Made by a program: the position numbers and the translations under genes
Notes under the pieces: generated by a model
The model's database searches: none
The model's input: only the letters and a program-made list of their open reading frames with translations
What the model was told of the DNA's origin: nothing
Source: Humibacter sp049446075
GTDB taxonomy: Bacteria > Actinomycetota > Actinomycetes > Actinomycetales > Microbacteriaceae
Assembly (NCBI RefSeq): GCF_049446075.1
Contig: NZ_JBMSEB010000003.1
Location: forward strand, 62,001-126,000
Direction: 5' to 3'
DNA: 64,000 nucleotides
Shown: positions 24,694 through 33,188 of the stretch, one piece after another
How the letters are laid out: each line of letters begins with the position of its first letter
Position numbering within the stretch: position 1 is the stretch's first letter

Positions 24694-25880
24694 GCCACGC
24701 TCCTTCTGGAGTTCTTGGGCTTGACCTTGCGGATCTTGACGACACGGCCGGACTGGGCGACCTCGTTGACGCCCTCGAAGGCGTTGCGAGCCGACACCTT
24801 GTTGCGCTTGGAGAGGGCGAAGATCAACACGATCACCCCGACGACGATGACCAGGTCGATGATGACCCCGGCGAACCCGAGCAGGCCGATGAACGCCGTG
24901 ACGGCGCCAACGACCGCCGCCGCGGGAAGGGTCATGAGCCAACCGAGTCCGATCCGTCCCGCCGTGCCCCATCGCACGCTGGAGCCGCGGCGGCCGAGGC
25001 CCGAGCCGATGACCGACCCGGATGCGACCTGTGTCGTCGACAGCGCGAATCCGAGGTGCGACGACGCGAGGATGGTCGCGGCCGTGCTCGTCTCTGCGGC
25101 GAAGCCCTGGGCCGGTTTCACGTCGGTCAGGCCCTTGCCGAGCGTGCGGATGATGCGCCACCCACCCGTGTATGTACCGATCGCGATGGCCAAGGCGCAG
25201 GCCGCAATGACGGCGACCGGTGGATTCGACCCTGGTGCGAGCACTCCAGCCGAGATGAGCACGAGGGTAATGACGCCCATGGTCTTCTGCGCATCGTTCG
25301 TACCGTGCGCGAGTGCGACGAGCGACGAGGAGAAGATCTGGGCGAAGCGGAAGCCAGCTCGGCCATCCGGCAGCCGGTCGTAGCGTCGGGTGATCGCATA
25401 GGCGAGGCGAGTGGCGGAGAACGCCACGACTCCCGCGATCGCCGGCGACAGCAGTGCGGGCAGAATCACCTTGTCGAGCAGCACGACGTAGTCCACCGAG
25501 CCGAACCCGGCGCCCACGATGGCTGCCCCGATCAGACCCCCGAACAACGCGTGACTCGAGCTGGACGGAAGTCCGAACAGCCAGGTGACGAGGTTCCACA
25601 CGATTGCGCCGACGAGGCCGGCGAAGATCATGGTCGGCGTGATCAAAACCCCGCCGCTGCCCTCCTTGATCAGCCCGCTGGAAATGGTCTTCGCCACCTC
25701 CGTGGAGAGGAAGGCTCCGACCAGGTTCAGCACCGCGGCGAGCGCGACAGCGATCTTCGGACGCATCGCGCCAGTGGCGATCGGTGTCGCCATGGCGTTC
25801 GCCGTGTCGTGGAAACCGTTCGTGAAATCGAAGAAGAGCGCCAGCACGATCACCAGCACGACGATCAGGGTGAAGTCCAC
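24690..25880 (-). CDS. pit: Inorganic phosphate transporter, PiT family
   Basis: 396 residues, low-affinity phosphate import, probably as metal-phosphate with protons. Both PiT signatures are present: FDFTNGFHDTANAMATPIAT near the N-terminus and the inverted-repeat copy LVALAHGTNDAQKTMG. About ten helices, and a basic C-terminal tail after the last. The 226-base upstream region (25881-26106) shared with the APC gene shows no clear Pho box. A small membrane protein overlaps its stop codon. Confidence 0.93.
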   Translation of the reverse strand: MDFTLIVVLVIVLALFFDFTNGFHDTANAMATPIATGAMRPKIAVALAAVLNLVGAFLSTEVAKTISSGLIKEGSGGVLITPTMIFAGLVGAIVWNLVTWLFGLPSSSSHALFGGLIGAAIVGAGFGSVDYVVLLDKVILPALLSPAIAGVVAFSATRLAYAITRRYDRLPDGRAGFRFAQIFSSSLVALAHGTNDAQKTMGVITLVLISAGVLAPGSNPPVAVIAACALAIAIGTYTGGWRIIRTLGKGLTDVKPAQGFAAETSTAATILASSHLGFALSTTQVASGSVIGSGLGRRGSSVRWGTAGRIGLGWLMTLPAAAVVGAVTAFIGLLGFAGVIIDLVIVVGVIVLIFALSKRNKVSARNAFEGVNEVAQSGRVVKIRKVKPKNSRRSVA

Positions 25881-26094
25881 CGACGTCTTTCTTGAATAGT
25901 GGGCACGGGTGCGGCCTCACCTGCCCGGCGAGCCGGGACGGCGCATCCAGAGATTTCACTCGTCGTGCACCGCGCGTTAAGACCACGTCGATCGTCACAT
26001 GCGGAGGTGACCCGGTCAACTCGATTCGGCGGCATTGCGCCGCGATTGATGTCTATGCGCGGCGCCGCCGTACATCGTCGGCCCCGCGCCCACA

Positions 26095-26100
26095 TAGTCT
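26095..26100 (+). promoter_or_regulatory. Leaderless -10, APC permease gene
   Basis: TAGTCT, six bases before the GTG at 26107. Confidence 0.45.
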
Positions 26101-26106
26101 TGCCGG

Positions 26107-28041
26107 GTGACCGCAACCGCACAGCCGGGTGGCCGATTCCGGGCCTGGTTCTTGGAAGGCATGGCAGCTCCGAAGTCCGGACCGCATGCCGAATCCGCCG
26201 AGAAGCCGCAGACCTGGTGGCGCGTGATGTGCCTGACGGGTCTCGATTACTTCTCGACGCTGGGCTACCAGCCCGCCATCGCCGCCCTCGCCGCCGGCCT
26301 GATCTCGCCCTTCGCGACGATCGTGCTGGTGCTGCTCACGCTGGCAGGGGCCCTGCCCGTGTATCGGCGGGTCGCGAAGGAGAGCTTCCGCGGCTCGGGT
26401 TCCATCGCCATGCTGGAACGCCTGCTTCCGTGGTGGGGCGGCAAGCTCTTCGTGCTCGTACTGCTCGGGTTCGCAGCAACCGACTTCATCATCACCATCA
26501 CGCTGTCGGCCGCGGATGCCAGCGCGCACGCCATCGAGAACCCGTTTGCGCCCGCATGGTTCCATGGCGCCAACCTGCCCATCACCCTCGTGCTCATCAC
26601 GTTGCTCGGCGCGGTGTTCCTGATGGGCTTCTCGGAGGCGATCGGGATCGCGACGATCCTCGTCGGCGTCTATCTCGTGCTCAACGCGGTCGTCGTGGCC
26701 GTGTCGATAACGCACGTCTTCGAGCATCCGATCCTGGTGCGCGACTGGTGGGGTGCGCTCAGCGCCTCGCACGGCAACCCGTTACTGGTGGCCGGGATCG
26801 CACTGCTCGTGTTCCCCAAACTCGCCCTCGGGCTCTCCGGATTCGAGACCGGCGTCGCAGTCATGCCGCAGATCAAGGGCGCCCCGGGCGACACCGACGA
26901 GAATCCGGCTGGACGCATCCGCGGAGCCGGACGGCTGCTGACCACGGCAGCCATCATCATGAGCTGCTTCCTGCTGACGTCGAGCTTCACCACCACGGTT
27001 CTCATTCCGCAGAAGGAATTCCAGCCGGGCGGCCAGGCGAACGGCCGTGCGCTGGCCTACATCGCCCACGAATACCTCGGGCAGGCATTCGGCACCGTTT
27101 ACGACATCTCGACCATCGCCATCCTCTGGTTCGCGGGCGCCTCTGCCATGGCCGGCCTGCTCAACCTGGTGCCGCGCTACCTGCCGCGCTACGGCATGGC
27201 GCCGCAGTGGGCGAAGGCCGTTCGACCGCTCGTGGTCGTGTTCACGCTCATCGCCTACCTCATCACCGTGGTCTTCGATGCGAGCGTCGACGCTCAGGGC
27301 GGCGCATACGCAACGGGCGTGCTGGTACTCATCACGTCGGCATCGGTCGCCGTGATGCTCTCGGCCATGCGCAAACGGCAGAAGGGCAGGATGATCGCGT
27401 TCGCGGTCATCTCCGCGGTCTTCGCCTACACGATGGTCGCGAACGTCGTCGAGCGTCCTGACGGTGTTCGCATCGGAGGACTGTTCATTGTCGGCATCCT
27501 GACCGTCTCGATCCTCTCGCGCGTGCGCCGCTCGTTCCAGCTGCGCGCCACATCGGTGCGGCTGGGACTCACGGCAGCCGGCTTCGTCTCCGAAGATGCC
27601 GAGGAGTTCAGCGCCATCCGCATCATCTCGCACGAGCCGGACGGCGACACCGCAAGCGAGTACGCCAAGAAGAGCAAAGACGAGCGACGTTTCGCGCACA
27701 TCCCGCAGGGCTCGCCGATCATCTTCCTCGAGGTGCTGCCGAGCGACTCCTCCGACTTCGAGGAAGACCTGGAGGTGACGGGCGTGGCGAAGCACGGCTA
27801 CCGGGTGCTGCAGGTCACGAGCGGAAACGTGCCGAACACGATCGCCGCCGTGCTACTGCAGATCAGGGACGAGACGGGCATCGTTCCAGAGATCTACTTC
27901 CAATGGAACGAGGGAAACCCGATCGCGAACATGTTCCGTTTCCTCATCACCGGAACCGGTGAGGTGGCGCCCGTGACGAGAGAGGTCCTGCGCCAGGCCG
28001 AGCGCGATGCCAAGCGCAGGCCGCACGTGCACGTCAGCTGA
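26107..28041 (+). CDS. APC superfamily permease with C-terminal soluble domain
   Basis: 644 residues. About 12 hydrophobic segments span residues 38-480, opening with WWRVMCLTGLDYFSTLGYQPAI, and a soluble domain of about 150 residues follows from VRRSFQLRATSVRLGLT. The layout resembles large APC-family cation or amino acid permeases with cytoplasmic tails, but the sequence is not close to KimA or Kup as I know them. Substrate unknown; amino acid or K+ uptake are both possible. GTG start, probably leaderless. It is divergent from pit. Confidence 0.75.
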   Translation: MTATAQPGGRFRAWFLEGMAAPKSGPHAESAEKPQTWWRVMCLTGLDYFSTLGYQPAIAALAAGLISPFATIVLVLLTLAGALPVYRRVAKESFRGSGSIAMLERLLPWWGGKLFVLVLLGFAATDFIITITLSAADASAHAIENPFAPAWFHGANLPITLVLITLLGAVFLMGFSEAIGIATILVGVYLVLNAVVVAVSITHVFEHPILVRDWWGALSASHGNPLLVAGIALLVFPKLALGLSGFETGVAVMPQIKGAPGDTDENPAGRIRGAGRLLTTAAIIMSCFLLTSSFTTTVLIPQKEFQPGGQANGRALAYIAHEYLGQAFGTVYDISTIAILWFAGASAMAGLLNLVPRYLPRYGMAPQWAKAVRPLVVVFTLIAYLITVVFDASVDAQGGAYATGVLVLITSASVAVMLSAMRKRQKGRMIAFAVISAVFAYTMVANVVERPDGVRIGGLFIVGILTVSILSRVRRSFQLRATSVRLGLTAAGFVSEDAEEFSAIRIISHEPDGDTASEYAKKSKDERRFAHIPQGSPIIFLEVLPSDSSDFEEDLEVTGVAKHGYRVLQVTSGNVPNTIAAVLLQIRDETGIVPEIYFQWNEGNPIANMFRFLITGTGEVAPVTREVLRQAERDAKRRPHVHVS

Positions 28042-28084
28042 GCCCGGGCGGGCGATCGCTACCTCGTCTAAGCGAGGAACCCGA

Positions 28085-28507
28085 TCAGGATGCCGTGTCC
28101 GCGGTCGCCTGCGCGATCAAGGCGAGCACGGCGTTCGCGTATGCGGTCTCCGCGTCGCTCGCCTCGAAGCGTGCGCGCACGCCTTCGCGAGCGGTCTCCA
28201 CGACATATTCACCGGCATCCGTTCGGCTCAGCGAGACGAAGGTGCCGCCGAGCAGCGAGCGCAACTGGTCTTCACGTGGCAGCCACACCGCCTTCTCCAC
28301 CGCCACCGAGTCGAGCGCCCATTCGGTGGTTCCGTTGAACCCGAGGATCGTACCGGTGTCGAACTCGTGTGCCTCGATGGTCATCTCGCTCACCGTGAAG
28401 GTCTCACCGTCGAACTCGCCGGAGTCGATCGCGAACACGTCGCCGGATGCCGGATGCCATACCAGGCCCTGCTGTCGCAGCTCGCGTGCCAACTCGGTCG
28501 TGATCAT
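28085..28507 (-). CDS. Conserved hypothetical protein
   Basis: 140 residues, not recognised with confidence. Soluble, acidic, starting MITTELARELRQQGLVWHPA and ending in an Ala-rich helix AYANAVLALIAQATADTAS. Proteins of this form are common in Microbacteriaceae, sometimes labelled as pilus assembly CpaE-like, a label that nothing here supports. A -10-like CATAAT lies six bases before the ATG. It stands between an APC permease (convergent) and a methyltransferase (same strand). Confidence 0.65.
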   Translation of the reverse strand: MITTELARELRQQGLVWHPASGDVFAIDSGEFDGETFTVSEMTIEAHEFDTGTILGFNGTTEWALDSVAVEKAVWLPREDQLRSLLGGTFVSLSRTDAGEYVVETAREGVRARFEASDAETAYANAVLALIAQATADTAS

Positions 28508-28519
28508 CCCGCCATTATG
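28508..28519 (-). promoter_or_regulatory. Leaderless -10, hypothetical gene
   Basis: CATAAT on the minus strand (28519-28514), six bases before the ATG at 28507. Confidence 0.4.
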
Positions 28520-28600
28520 CGTCGTGGGCCGCAGTGCATGCTGTCCGCTTTCCGGGCGGGCCCTTCACTACGGGCGCCCGAAGGGCGGCGCCGCGTCGTG

Positions 28601-29284
28601 TCAGGATGCCGGCACGAACTCCGCGATGAGGCACACCTCGAACGGGTCCCGGTTCACCCAGGTCTGGGAACGGGTCATCGTGTAGCCGGTCGCGTCGGCC
28701 AATCGTCGTAGCTTGTCCGGAGAACCGACGCGAGCATGCAGATGGTCATGCGTTCCATGCGGACGCCGCTCGGCTCCGTGGCTGATCGCCTCCGCCACCT
28801 CCGGAACGTCAGACGCGTCGTCCTGACGAAATCCGCCGACGACAACTCGTCCCGCTGGCGCGAGGAGTCGTCGCCAGGAGCGGAGCGCATCCTCTGGACT
28901 CGGGAGCAGGTGGAGCGCGGTCACGCAGGTGATCAGATCGAACGACGCATCGTCGAATGCAAGGTCGGCCGAGGCGTCCGCCACGACGAGTTCCGCATCG
29001 GGCAGATGCCGGCGAGCGACGGCGATCATCCCCGGCGAGATGTCGACGCCCGCCTTGCGAACCGACGCAGGCATCGCCCGCAGCACGAGCGCCGTGCCCG
29101 TCGCCACGTCCAGCACCGTGCGCACGCCGTCCATTCCCGCGAAGGCGACCGTCTGCTCGGCCAACGCCCGATGGAACGCCGACTCGTCGTAGTGGTCTGC
29201 ACGCTCGTCGAACCCTCGTGCGATGTCGCGCGGGTTCTGTACCGCACCATCACGCTTGTTCCGGTCATCCTGCGTCTGCGACAT
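28601..29284 (-). CDS. SAM-dependent methyltransferase
   Basis: 227 residues, class I Rossmann methyltransferase. SAM motif I VLDVATGTALVLRAM at about 62-76, motif II near DAELVVADA, post-motif ITCVTALHLLPSPEDALR. The UbiE/Methyltransf_11 type acts on small molecules; acceptor unknown. I start at ATG 29284. The frame is open to 29362, but that extension would run up to the CIRCE element of the divergent hsp20 gene. The GAAGG just before this ATG is unusually close. Confidence 0.8.
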   Translation of the reverse strand: MSQTQDDRNKRDGAVQNPRDIARGFDERADHYDESAFHRALAEQTVAFAGMDGVRTVLDVATGTALVLRAMPASVRKAGVDISPGMIAVARRHLPDAELVVADASADLAFDDASFDLITCVTALHLLPSPEDALRSWRRLLAPAGRVVVGGFRQDDASDVPEVAEAISHGAERRPHGTHDHLHARVGSPDKLRRLADATGYTMTRSQTWVNRDPFEVCLIAEFVPAS

Positions 29285-29364
29285 CCCTTCATTCTGCCCG
29301 GAAGGCCGGGCAGAGGCGGGCGCCGCGGTTCGCGCAGAGCGGACGGAAATGGTCCGAAGCATCG

Positions 29365-29391
29365 TTGGCACTCTCACTATTAGAGTGCTAA
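29365..29391 (+). promoter_or_regulatory. CIRCE element (HrcA operator)
   Basis: TTGGCACTC-N9-GAGTGCTAA matches the HrcA consensus TTAGCACTC-N9-GAGTGCTAA at 17 of 18 positions. It overlaps a promoter: TTGGCA (29365-29370), 18 bases, TAATCT (29389-29394) with an extended TG before the -10. Confidence 0.9.
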
Positions 29392-29401
29392 TCTGACCAT
29401 A

Positions 29402-29422
29402 GTTGAGTCGCTTAGGCTCAAC
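29402..29422 (+). promoter_or_regulatory. HAIR-like element (HspR operator)
   Basis: GTTGAGT-N7-GCTCAAC fits the HspR consensus CTTGAGT-N7-ACTCAAG in spacing and at 11 of 14 arm positions, and is itself a symmetrical repeat. A further half-site CTTGAAT lies at 29424-29430. It is downstream of the -10 of hsp20. Confidence 0.6.
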
Positions 29423-29446
29423 TCTTGAATCATCGTGGATCGAACG

Positions 29447-29453
29447 AAGGAGG
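29447..29453 (+). promoter_or_regulatory. Strong ribosome binding site of hsp20
   Basis: AAGGAGG eight bases before the ATG at 29462; it rules out the earlier in-frame GTG at 29435. Confidence 0.8.
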
Positions 29454-29461
29454 ATGTACCC

Positions 29462-29938
29462 ATGGCAACCAACTACGACCCGTTCCGCGAACTCGACCGG
29501 CTGGCCGGCGCGATGTTCGGCGGCGGCCAGGGACCGAGGCTGATGCCGATGGACCTGTACCGCGACGGGGACACGTATGTGCTGAACGCTGACCTTCCAG
29601 GCATCGACCCGGGGTCGGTCGACATCGACGTCGACGGTCAGCTGCTGACCATCCGCGCCGAGCGCACGCTGTCGAACGGTGACGGCGTGAAGTGGATCAC
29701 CCGGGAGCGTCAGTCCGGGTCGTTCCTGCGCCAGCTGAGCCTCGGCCAGGGCATCGACACCGAACGCATCTCTGCGACGTACACGAATGGCGTGCTCAGC
29801 GTCACCATCCCCGTGAGCGAGCAGGCCAAGCCGCGCAAGATCGCGGTGACCAGCGGTGCCTCTGGAAGCGAGAACGAGCATCCAACGGTGACCGTCGAGG
29901 AGAAGCGCGAGAAGCAGGAGAGACCGATCGGCGCATGA
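29462..29938 (+). CDS. Hsp20/alpha-crystallin family small heat-shock protein
   Basis: 158 residues. ATP-independent chaperone that holds unfolding proteins. The alpha-crystallin domain runs from about residue 32 (DLYRDGDTYVLNADLPGID) to 125, with the ISATYTNGVLSVTIPV strand that contains the conserved G-V-L. The C-terminus carries a Glu/Lys-rich tail ending EKREKQERPIGA. The promoter region has a CIRCE and a HAIR-like site, so heat control by HrcA, HspR or both is likely. Followed by a strong terminator. Confidence 0.95.
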   Translation: MATNYDPFRELDRLAGAMFGGGQGPRLMPMDLYRDGDTYVLNADLPGIDPGSVDIDVDGQLLTIRAERTLSNGDGVKWITRERQSGSFLRQLSLGQGIDTERISATYTNGVLSVTIPVSEQAKPRKIAVTSGASGSENEHPTVTVEEKREKQERPIGA

Positions 29939-29976
29939 TCGGTCCATCCGTTCAGCGGACACAAACGGTTCCATAG

Positions 29977-30016
29977 CGAAGGCGGGGCCGGGGCGAAAAC
30001 CCCGGCCCCGCCTTCG
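29977..30016. terminator. Bidirectional terminator between hsp20 and aldo/keto reductase
   Basis: A perfect 17-bp stem, CGAAGGCGGGGCCGGGG with its complement, loop CGAAAA. The convergent genes on each side share it. Confidence 0.9.
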
Positions 30017-30028
30017 TGCTTCCGAGCC

Positions 30029-30865
30029 CTACTGCTCCTCGTGGTGGTTCGGGTCTCCCCCGAACAACCGGCCGTCCGGCTTGCCGAGCGCGGTGATGGC
30101 AGCCACCTCGTCCTCGCTCAGCTCGAAGCCGAAGATGTCGATGTTCTCGTTCTGACGCTCCACGCCGCCCGACTTGGGGAGCGGTACGGAATTCAGCTGG
30201 ACGTGCCACCTCAGCACCACCTGGGCCGGTGTCACGCCGTGAGCTGCGGCGGCATCTGCGATCGCCGGCTCGGACAGCACCGGAGAGTTCTTGCCGAGCG
30301 GGCTCCACGCCTCGGTGGCGATGCCGTGCTGTTCGTGGAACTCGCGCAACCGCTCCTGCGGGAAATACGGATGCAGCTCCACCTGGTTCACGGCGGGAAG
30401 CTCGCCCGTTTCGCGCTGCAGCCTCGTGAGGAACTCCTCGGTGAAGTTGGAGACCCCGATGGTGCGCACCAGGCCCCTGTCGCGCAGGTCGATCATCGCT
30501 TTGAAGGTCTCGACGTACCTATCGACGCTGGGATTGGGCCAGTGGATCAGGTAGACGTCGATCACGTCGATGTCGAGAGTCCTCCGCGACCGCTCGAATG
30601 AGGCCAAGGTCTCGTCGTAGCCGTGATGCCGACCCGGGATCTTGGTCTGCACGATCAGCTGGGAGCGGTCGAAGCCGGATGCCCGCATGCCGCGCCCGAC
30701 GGCATCCTCGTTCCCGTAGTTCACCGCGGTGTCGATCAACCGGTAACCCGCTTCGATGGCCGTGGCGACGGCGCGTTCGGCCTCCCCACCGCGCAGTGGA
30801 TAGGTGCCGAAGCCGATGGCTGGGATGGTCGTTCCGTCGTTCAGTTGCCGCTCGGGAATGCTCAT
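30029..30865 (-). CDS. Aldo/keto reductase
   Basis: 278 residues, NADPH-dependent reductase of the 2,5-diketo-gluconate-reductase-like group. Catalytic tetrad: Asp in LIDTAVNYGNE, Tyr in the same stretch, Lys in VQTKIPG and His in LIHWPNP. The coenzyme segment SVPLPKSGGVERQNEN carries the Lys-Ser NADPH-binding signature. ATG at 30865 with TAGCGT six bases upstream. Divergent from oligopeptidase B with 73 bases between. Substrate unknown. Confidence 0.93.
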   Translation of the reverse strand: MSIPERQLNDGTTIPAIGFGTYPLRGGEAERAVATAIEAGYRLIDTAVNYGNEDAVGRGMRASGFDRSQLIVQTKIPGRHHGYDETLASFERSRRTLDIDVIDVYLIHWPNPSVDRYVETFKAMIDLRDRGLVRTIGVSNFTEEFLTRLQRETGELPAVNQVELHPYFPQERLREFHEQHGIATEAWSPLGKNSPVLSEPAIADAAAAHGVTPAQVVLRWHVQLNSVPLPKSGGVERQNENIDIFGFELSEDEVAAITALGKPDGRLFGGDPNHHEEQ

Positions 30866-30871
30866 GCGCCA

Positions 30872-30877
30872 ACGCTA
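30872..30877 (-). promoter_or_regulatory. Leaderless -10, aldo/keto reductase gene
   Basis: TAGCGT on the minus strand, six bases before the ATG at 30865. Confidence 0.45.
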
Positions 30878-30926
30878 CCGACCGCGCACGATGACGGCGT
30901 TCGCCCGGGCATGCGCACCGGACGGA

Positions 30927-30932
30927 TAGCGT
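30927..30932 (+). promoter_or_regulatory. Leaderless -10, ptrB
   Basis: TAGCGT, six bases before the ATG at 30939; same hexamer as the divergent gene. Confidence 0.45.
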
Positions 30933-30938
30933 TGTGAC

Positions 30939-33188
30939 ATGCCCGACCCCCAAGCCACAGCAGGCCGCATCTCTGCCGACTCAGAAGCATCCGTGACCGA
31001 TCGAAAGCACGCCCCGACACATCGTGCGGTGCAGCAGCCTCCCGTTGCCAAGCGCGTTCCGTTCACGCGAACGCACCACGGCGACTCCGTAGACGACCCC
31101 TACGAATGGCTGCGGGACAAGGACGATCCCGAGGTGATCGCGCATCTGGAGGCGGAGAACGAGTACACAGAGGCACGCACCGGTCACCTGGCATCGCTCA
31201 GGGATCGCATCTTCGACGAGATCCGTTCCCGCACGCAGGAGACCGACCTCTCCGTTCCTGTGCGGGAGGGGCGGTGGTGGTACTACTCACGTTCCTTCCA
31301 GGGCAAGCAGTACGGCGTGCAATGCCGCGCTCCGATCGCCTCCGAGGACGACTGGACGCCGCCTGCCGTAGCCGACGTCGACCCTGCAACGCCGGCCCTG
31401 CCCGGGGAGCAGGTGCTCTTCGACGCCAACGCCGAAGCCGAGGGACACGAGTTCTTCCGGCTGGGCACGTTCGACGTGAGCGCTGACGGCAGCCGCCTGC
31501 TCTACGCAGTCGACATCATCGGGGACGAGCGGTACACATTGCGCGTACGTGACCTCGCCACGGGAGGCGACCTCTCCGACGAGGTGCCCAACACCTCGGC
31601 CGGCGCGGCGCTCTCCCCCGACGGCCGTTACGCGTTCTATGCGACGGTCGACGACGCATGGCGTCCAGACACCATCTGGCGGCACGAGCTCGGCACGGCG
31701 GCCTCAGCCGACGTGGCCGTGCACCACGAGGCGGACGAGAGATTCTGGGTCGGCGTCGGCGTCACTCGCAGCCGGTCGTACATCGAGATCGGCGTCGGAT
31801 CCTCGATCACGAGCGAGTCCAGATTGATTCCGGCATCCGATCCCACAGCGGCCCCGGTCGTCGTGTGGCCGCGGCGTGAGGGCGTCGAGTACTCGGTCGA
31901 GCACGCGCTCGTAGCCGGCGAAGACAGGCTGCTGATCGTGCACAACGACGGCGCTGAGGACTTCGAGCTGGTGGATGTCGCGGCATCCGACCCGCAGGGC
32001 GAGCGGCGCGTCATCCTTCCGCATCAGCCTGGGCTGCGGCTCGAATCGGCCGACGCGTTCGCCTCGCGAGTCGTCGTCGAGTACCGCAGGGAGGCGCTCA
32101 CGAGGGTCGCGGTGCTGCCGCTGCGAGATGCGGGCTACGGCGAGCTCCGCGAGCTCACGTTCGACGAGCCGCTCTACACGGTGGGCACGGCCGGCAATCC
32201 CGAGTGGGCGCAGCCGGCGGTGCGTCTCGGTTACGGATCCCTCGTGACACCGTCTACCGTCTACGACTGGTTCCCGGATGCCCCCGATCGCGCGTCCGAA
32301 CTGCGTCTGCTGAAGCGGCAACCGATCCTGGGCGACTACGACCCGGATGCCTACGAGCAGCGTCGCGAGTGGGCGCGAACCGACGACGGCACTCTCGTGC
32401 CCATCTCGCTCGTGTTCCGCAAGGACCTCGTCTCACCGGGCACCCCGGCGCCGCTCGAGCTGTACGGCTACGGCTCCTACGAGCACAGCATCGATCCCGC
32501 CGTCTCGGTGGCGCGTCTGTCGCTGCTCGACCGTGGCGTGGTGTTCGCCATCGCGCACGTGCGCGGCGGCGGCGAGCTGGGGCGCCACTGGTATGAGCAC
32601 GGCAAGCTCACCCGCAAGCGCAACACGTTCACGGATTTCGTGGCCTGCGCACGCCACCTCATCGACGGCAACTGGACGATGCCCGACCGGCTCGTCGCCG
32701 AGGGCGGCAGTGCCGGGGGCCTGCTGATGGGGGCCGTGGCGAACCTCGCGCCCGAACTGTTCGCCGGCATCCTGGCCGACGTGCCCTTCGTCGACGCGCT
32801 GACGAGCATCCTCGATCCCGACCTTCCGCTCACCGTCATCGAGTGGGACGAGTGGGGCGACCCGTTGCACGACCAGGCCGTGTACGAGTACATGAAGTCG
32901 TACACGCCGTACGAGAACGTGCGGCAGGATGCCGGCGGCTACCCGCGCATCCTCGCCGTCACGAGCCTGAACGACACCCGGGTGCTCTACGTCGAGCCGG
33001 CGAAGTGGGCCGCGCGCCTGCGCGAGGCCGGGGCCGACGTCTTGCTGAAGACGGAGATGTCAGCTGGGCACGGCGGCGTGAGCGGGCGTTACAACGCGTG
33101 GCGTGAGCGGGCCTTCGAGCTGGCCTGGCTGCTCGACGTGCTCGGACTCGCCGCGCATCAGCCGAACAGCAGCGCCGCCTCGTCGTAG
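30939..33188 (+). CDS. ptrB: Oligopeptidase B (S9A serine peptidase)
   Basis: 749 residues. Cleaves short peptides after basic residues in the cytoplasm. The N-terminal beta-propeller starts after DPYEWLRDKDDPEV and WYYSRSFQGKQYGVQCR; the C-terminal alpha/beta hydrolase domain holds the nucleophile Ser near residue 591 in EGGSAGG, the Asp in SLNDTRVLYVEP and the His in SAGHGGVSGR. The first 40 residues are poorly conserved; an inner GTG at 30992 is a possible alternative start. Its last 31 bases overlap the 3' end of pfkA on the other strand. Confidence 0.94.
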   Translation: MPDPQATAGRISADSEASVTDRKHAPTHRAVQQPPVAKRVPFTRTHHGDSVDDPYEWLRDKDDPEVIAHLEAENEYTEARTGHLASLRDRIFDEIRSRTQETDLSVPVREGRWWYYSRSFQGKQYGVQCRAPIASEDDWTPPAVADVDPATPALPGEQVLFDANAEAEGHEFFRLGTFDVSADGSRLLYAVDIIGDERYTLRVRDLATGGDLSDEVPNTSAGAALSPDGRYAFYATVDDAWRPDTIWRHELGTAASADVAVHHEADERFWVGVGVTRSRSYIEIGVGSSITSESRLIPASDPTAAPVVVWPRREGVEYSVEHALVAGEDRLLIVHNDGAEDFELVDVAASDPQGERRVILPHQPGLRLESADAFASRVVVEYRREALTRVAVLPLRDAGYGELRELTFDEPLYTVGTAGNPEWAQPAVRLGYGSLVTPSTVYDWFPDAPDRASELRLLKRQPILGDYDPDAYEQRREWARTDDGTLVPISLVFRKDLVSPGTPAPLELYGYGSYEHSIDPAVSVARLSLLDRGVVFAIAHVRGGGELGRHWYEHGKLTRKRNTFTDFVACARHLIDGNWTMPDRLVAEGGSAGGLLMGAVANLAPELFAGILADVPFVDALTSILDPDLPLTVIEWDEWGDPLHDQAVYEYMKSYTPYENVRQDAGGYPRILAVTSLNDTRVLYVEPAKWAARLREAGADVLLKTEMSAGHGGVSGRYNAWRERAFELAWLLDVLGLAAHQPNSSAASS

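Noticed and set aside
24352..26019. A 555-residue frame on the minus strand
   Set aside because: Only its last 113 codons look coding and overlap pit by ATGA; the rest is the shadow of pit.
26107..28041. Assignment of the APC permease as KimA or Kup
   Set aside because: The layout is similar but the sequence blocks I remember for those families are not present.
28601..29974. A longer start for the methyltransferase
   Set aside because: It would pass through the CIRCE and HAIR-like sites and the hsp20 gene.
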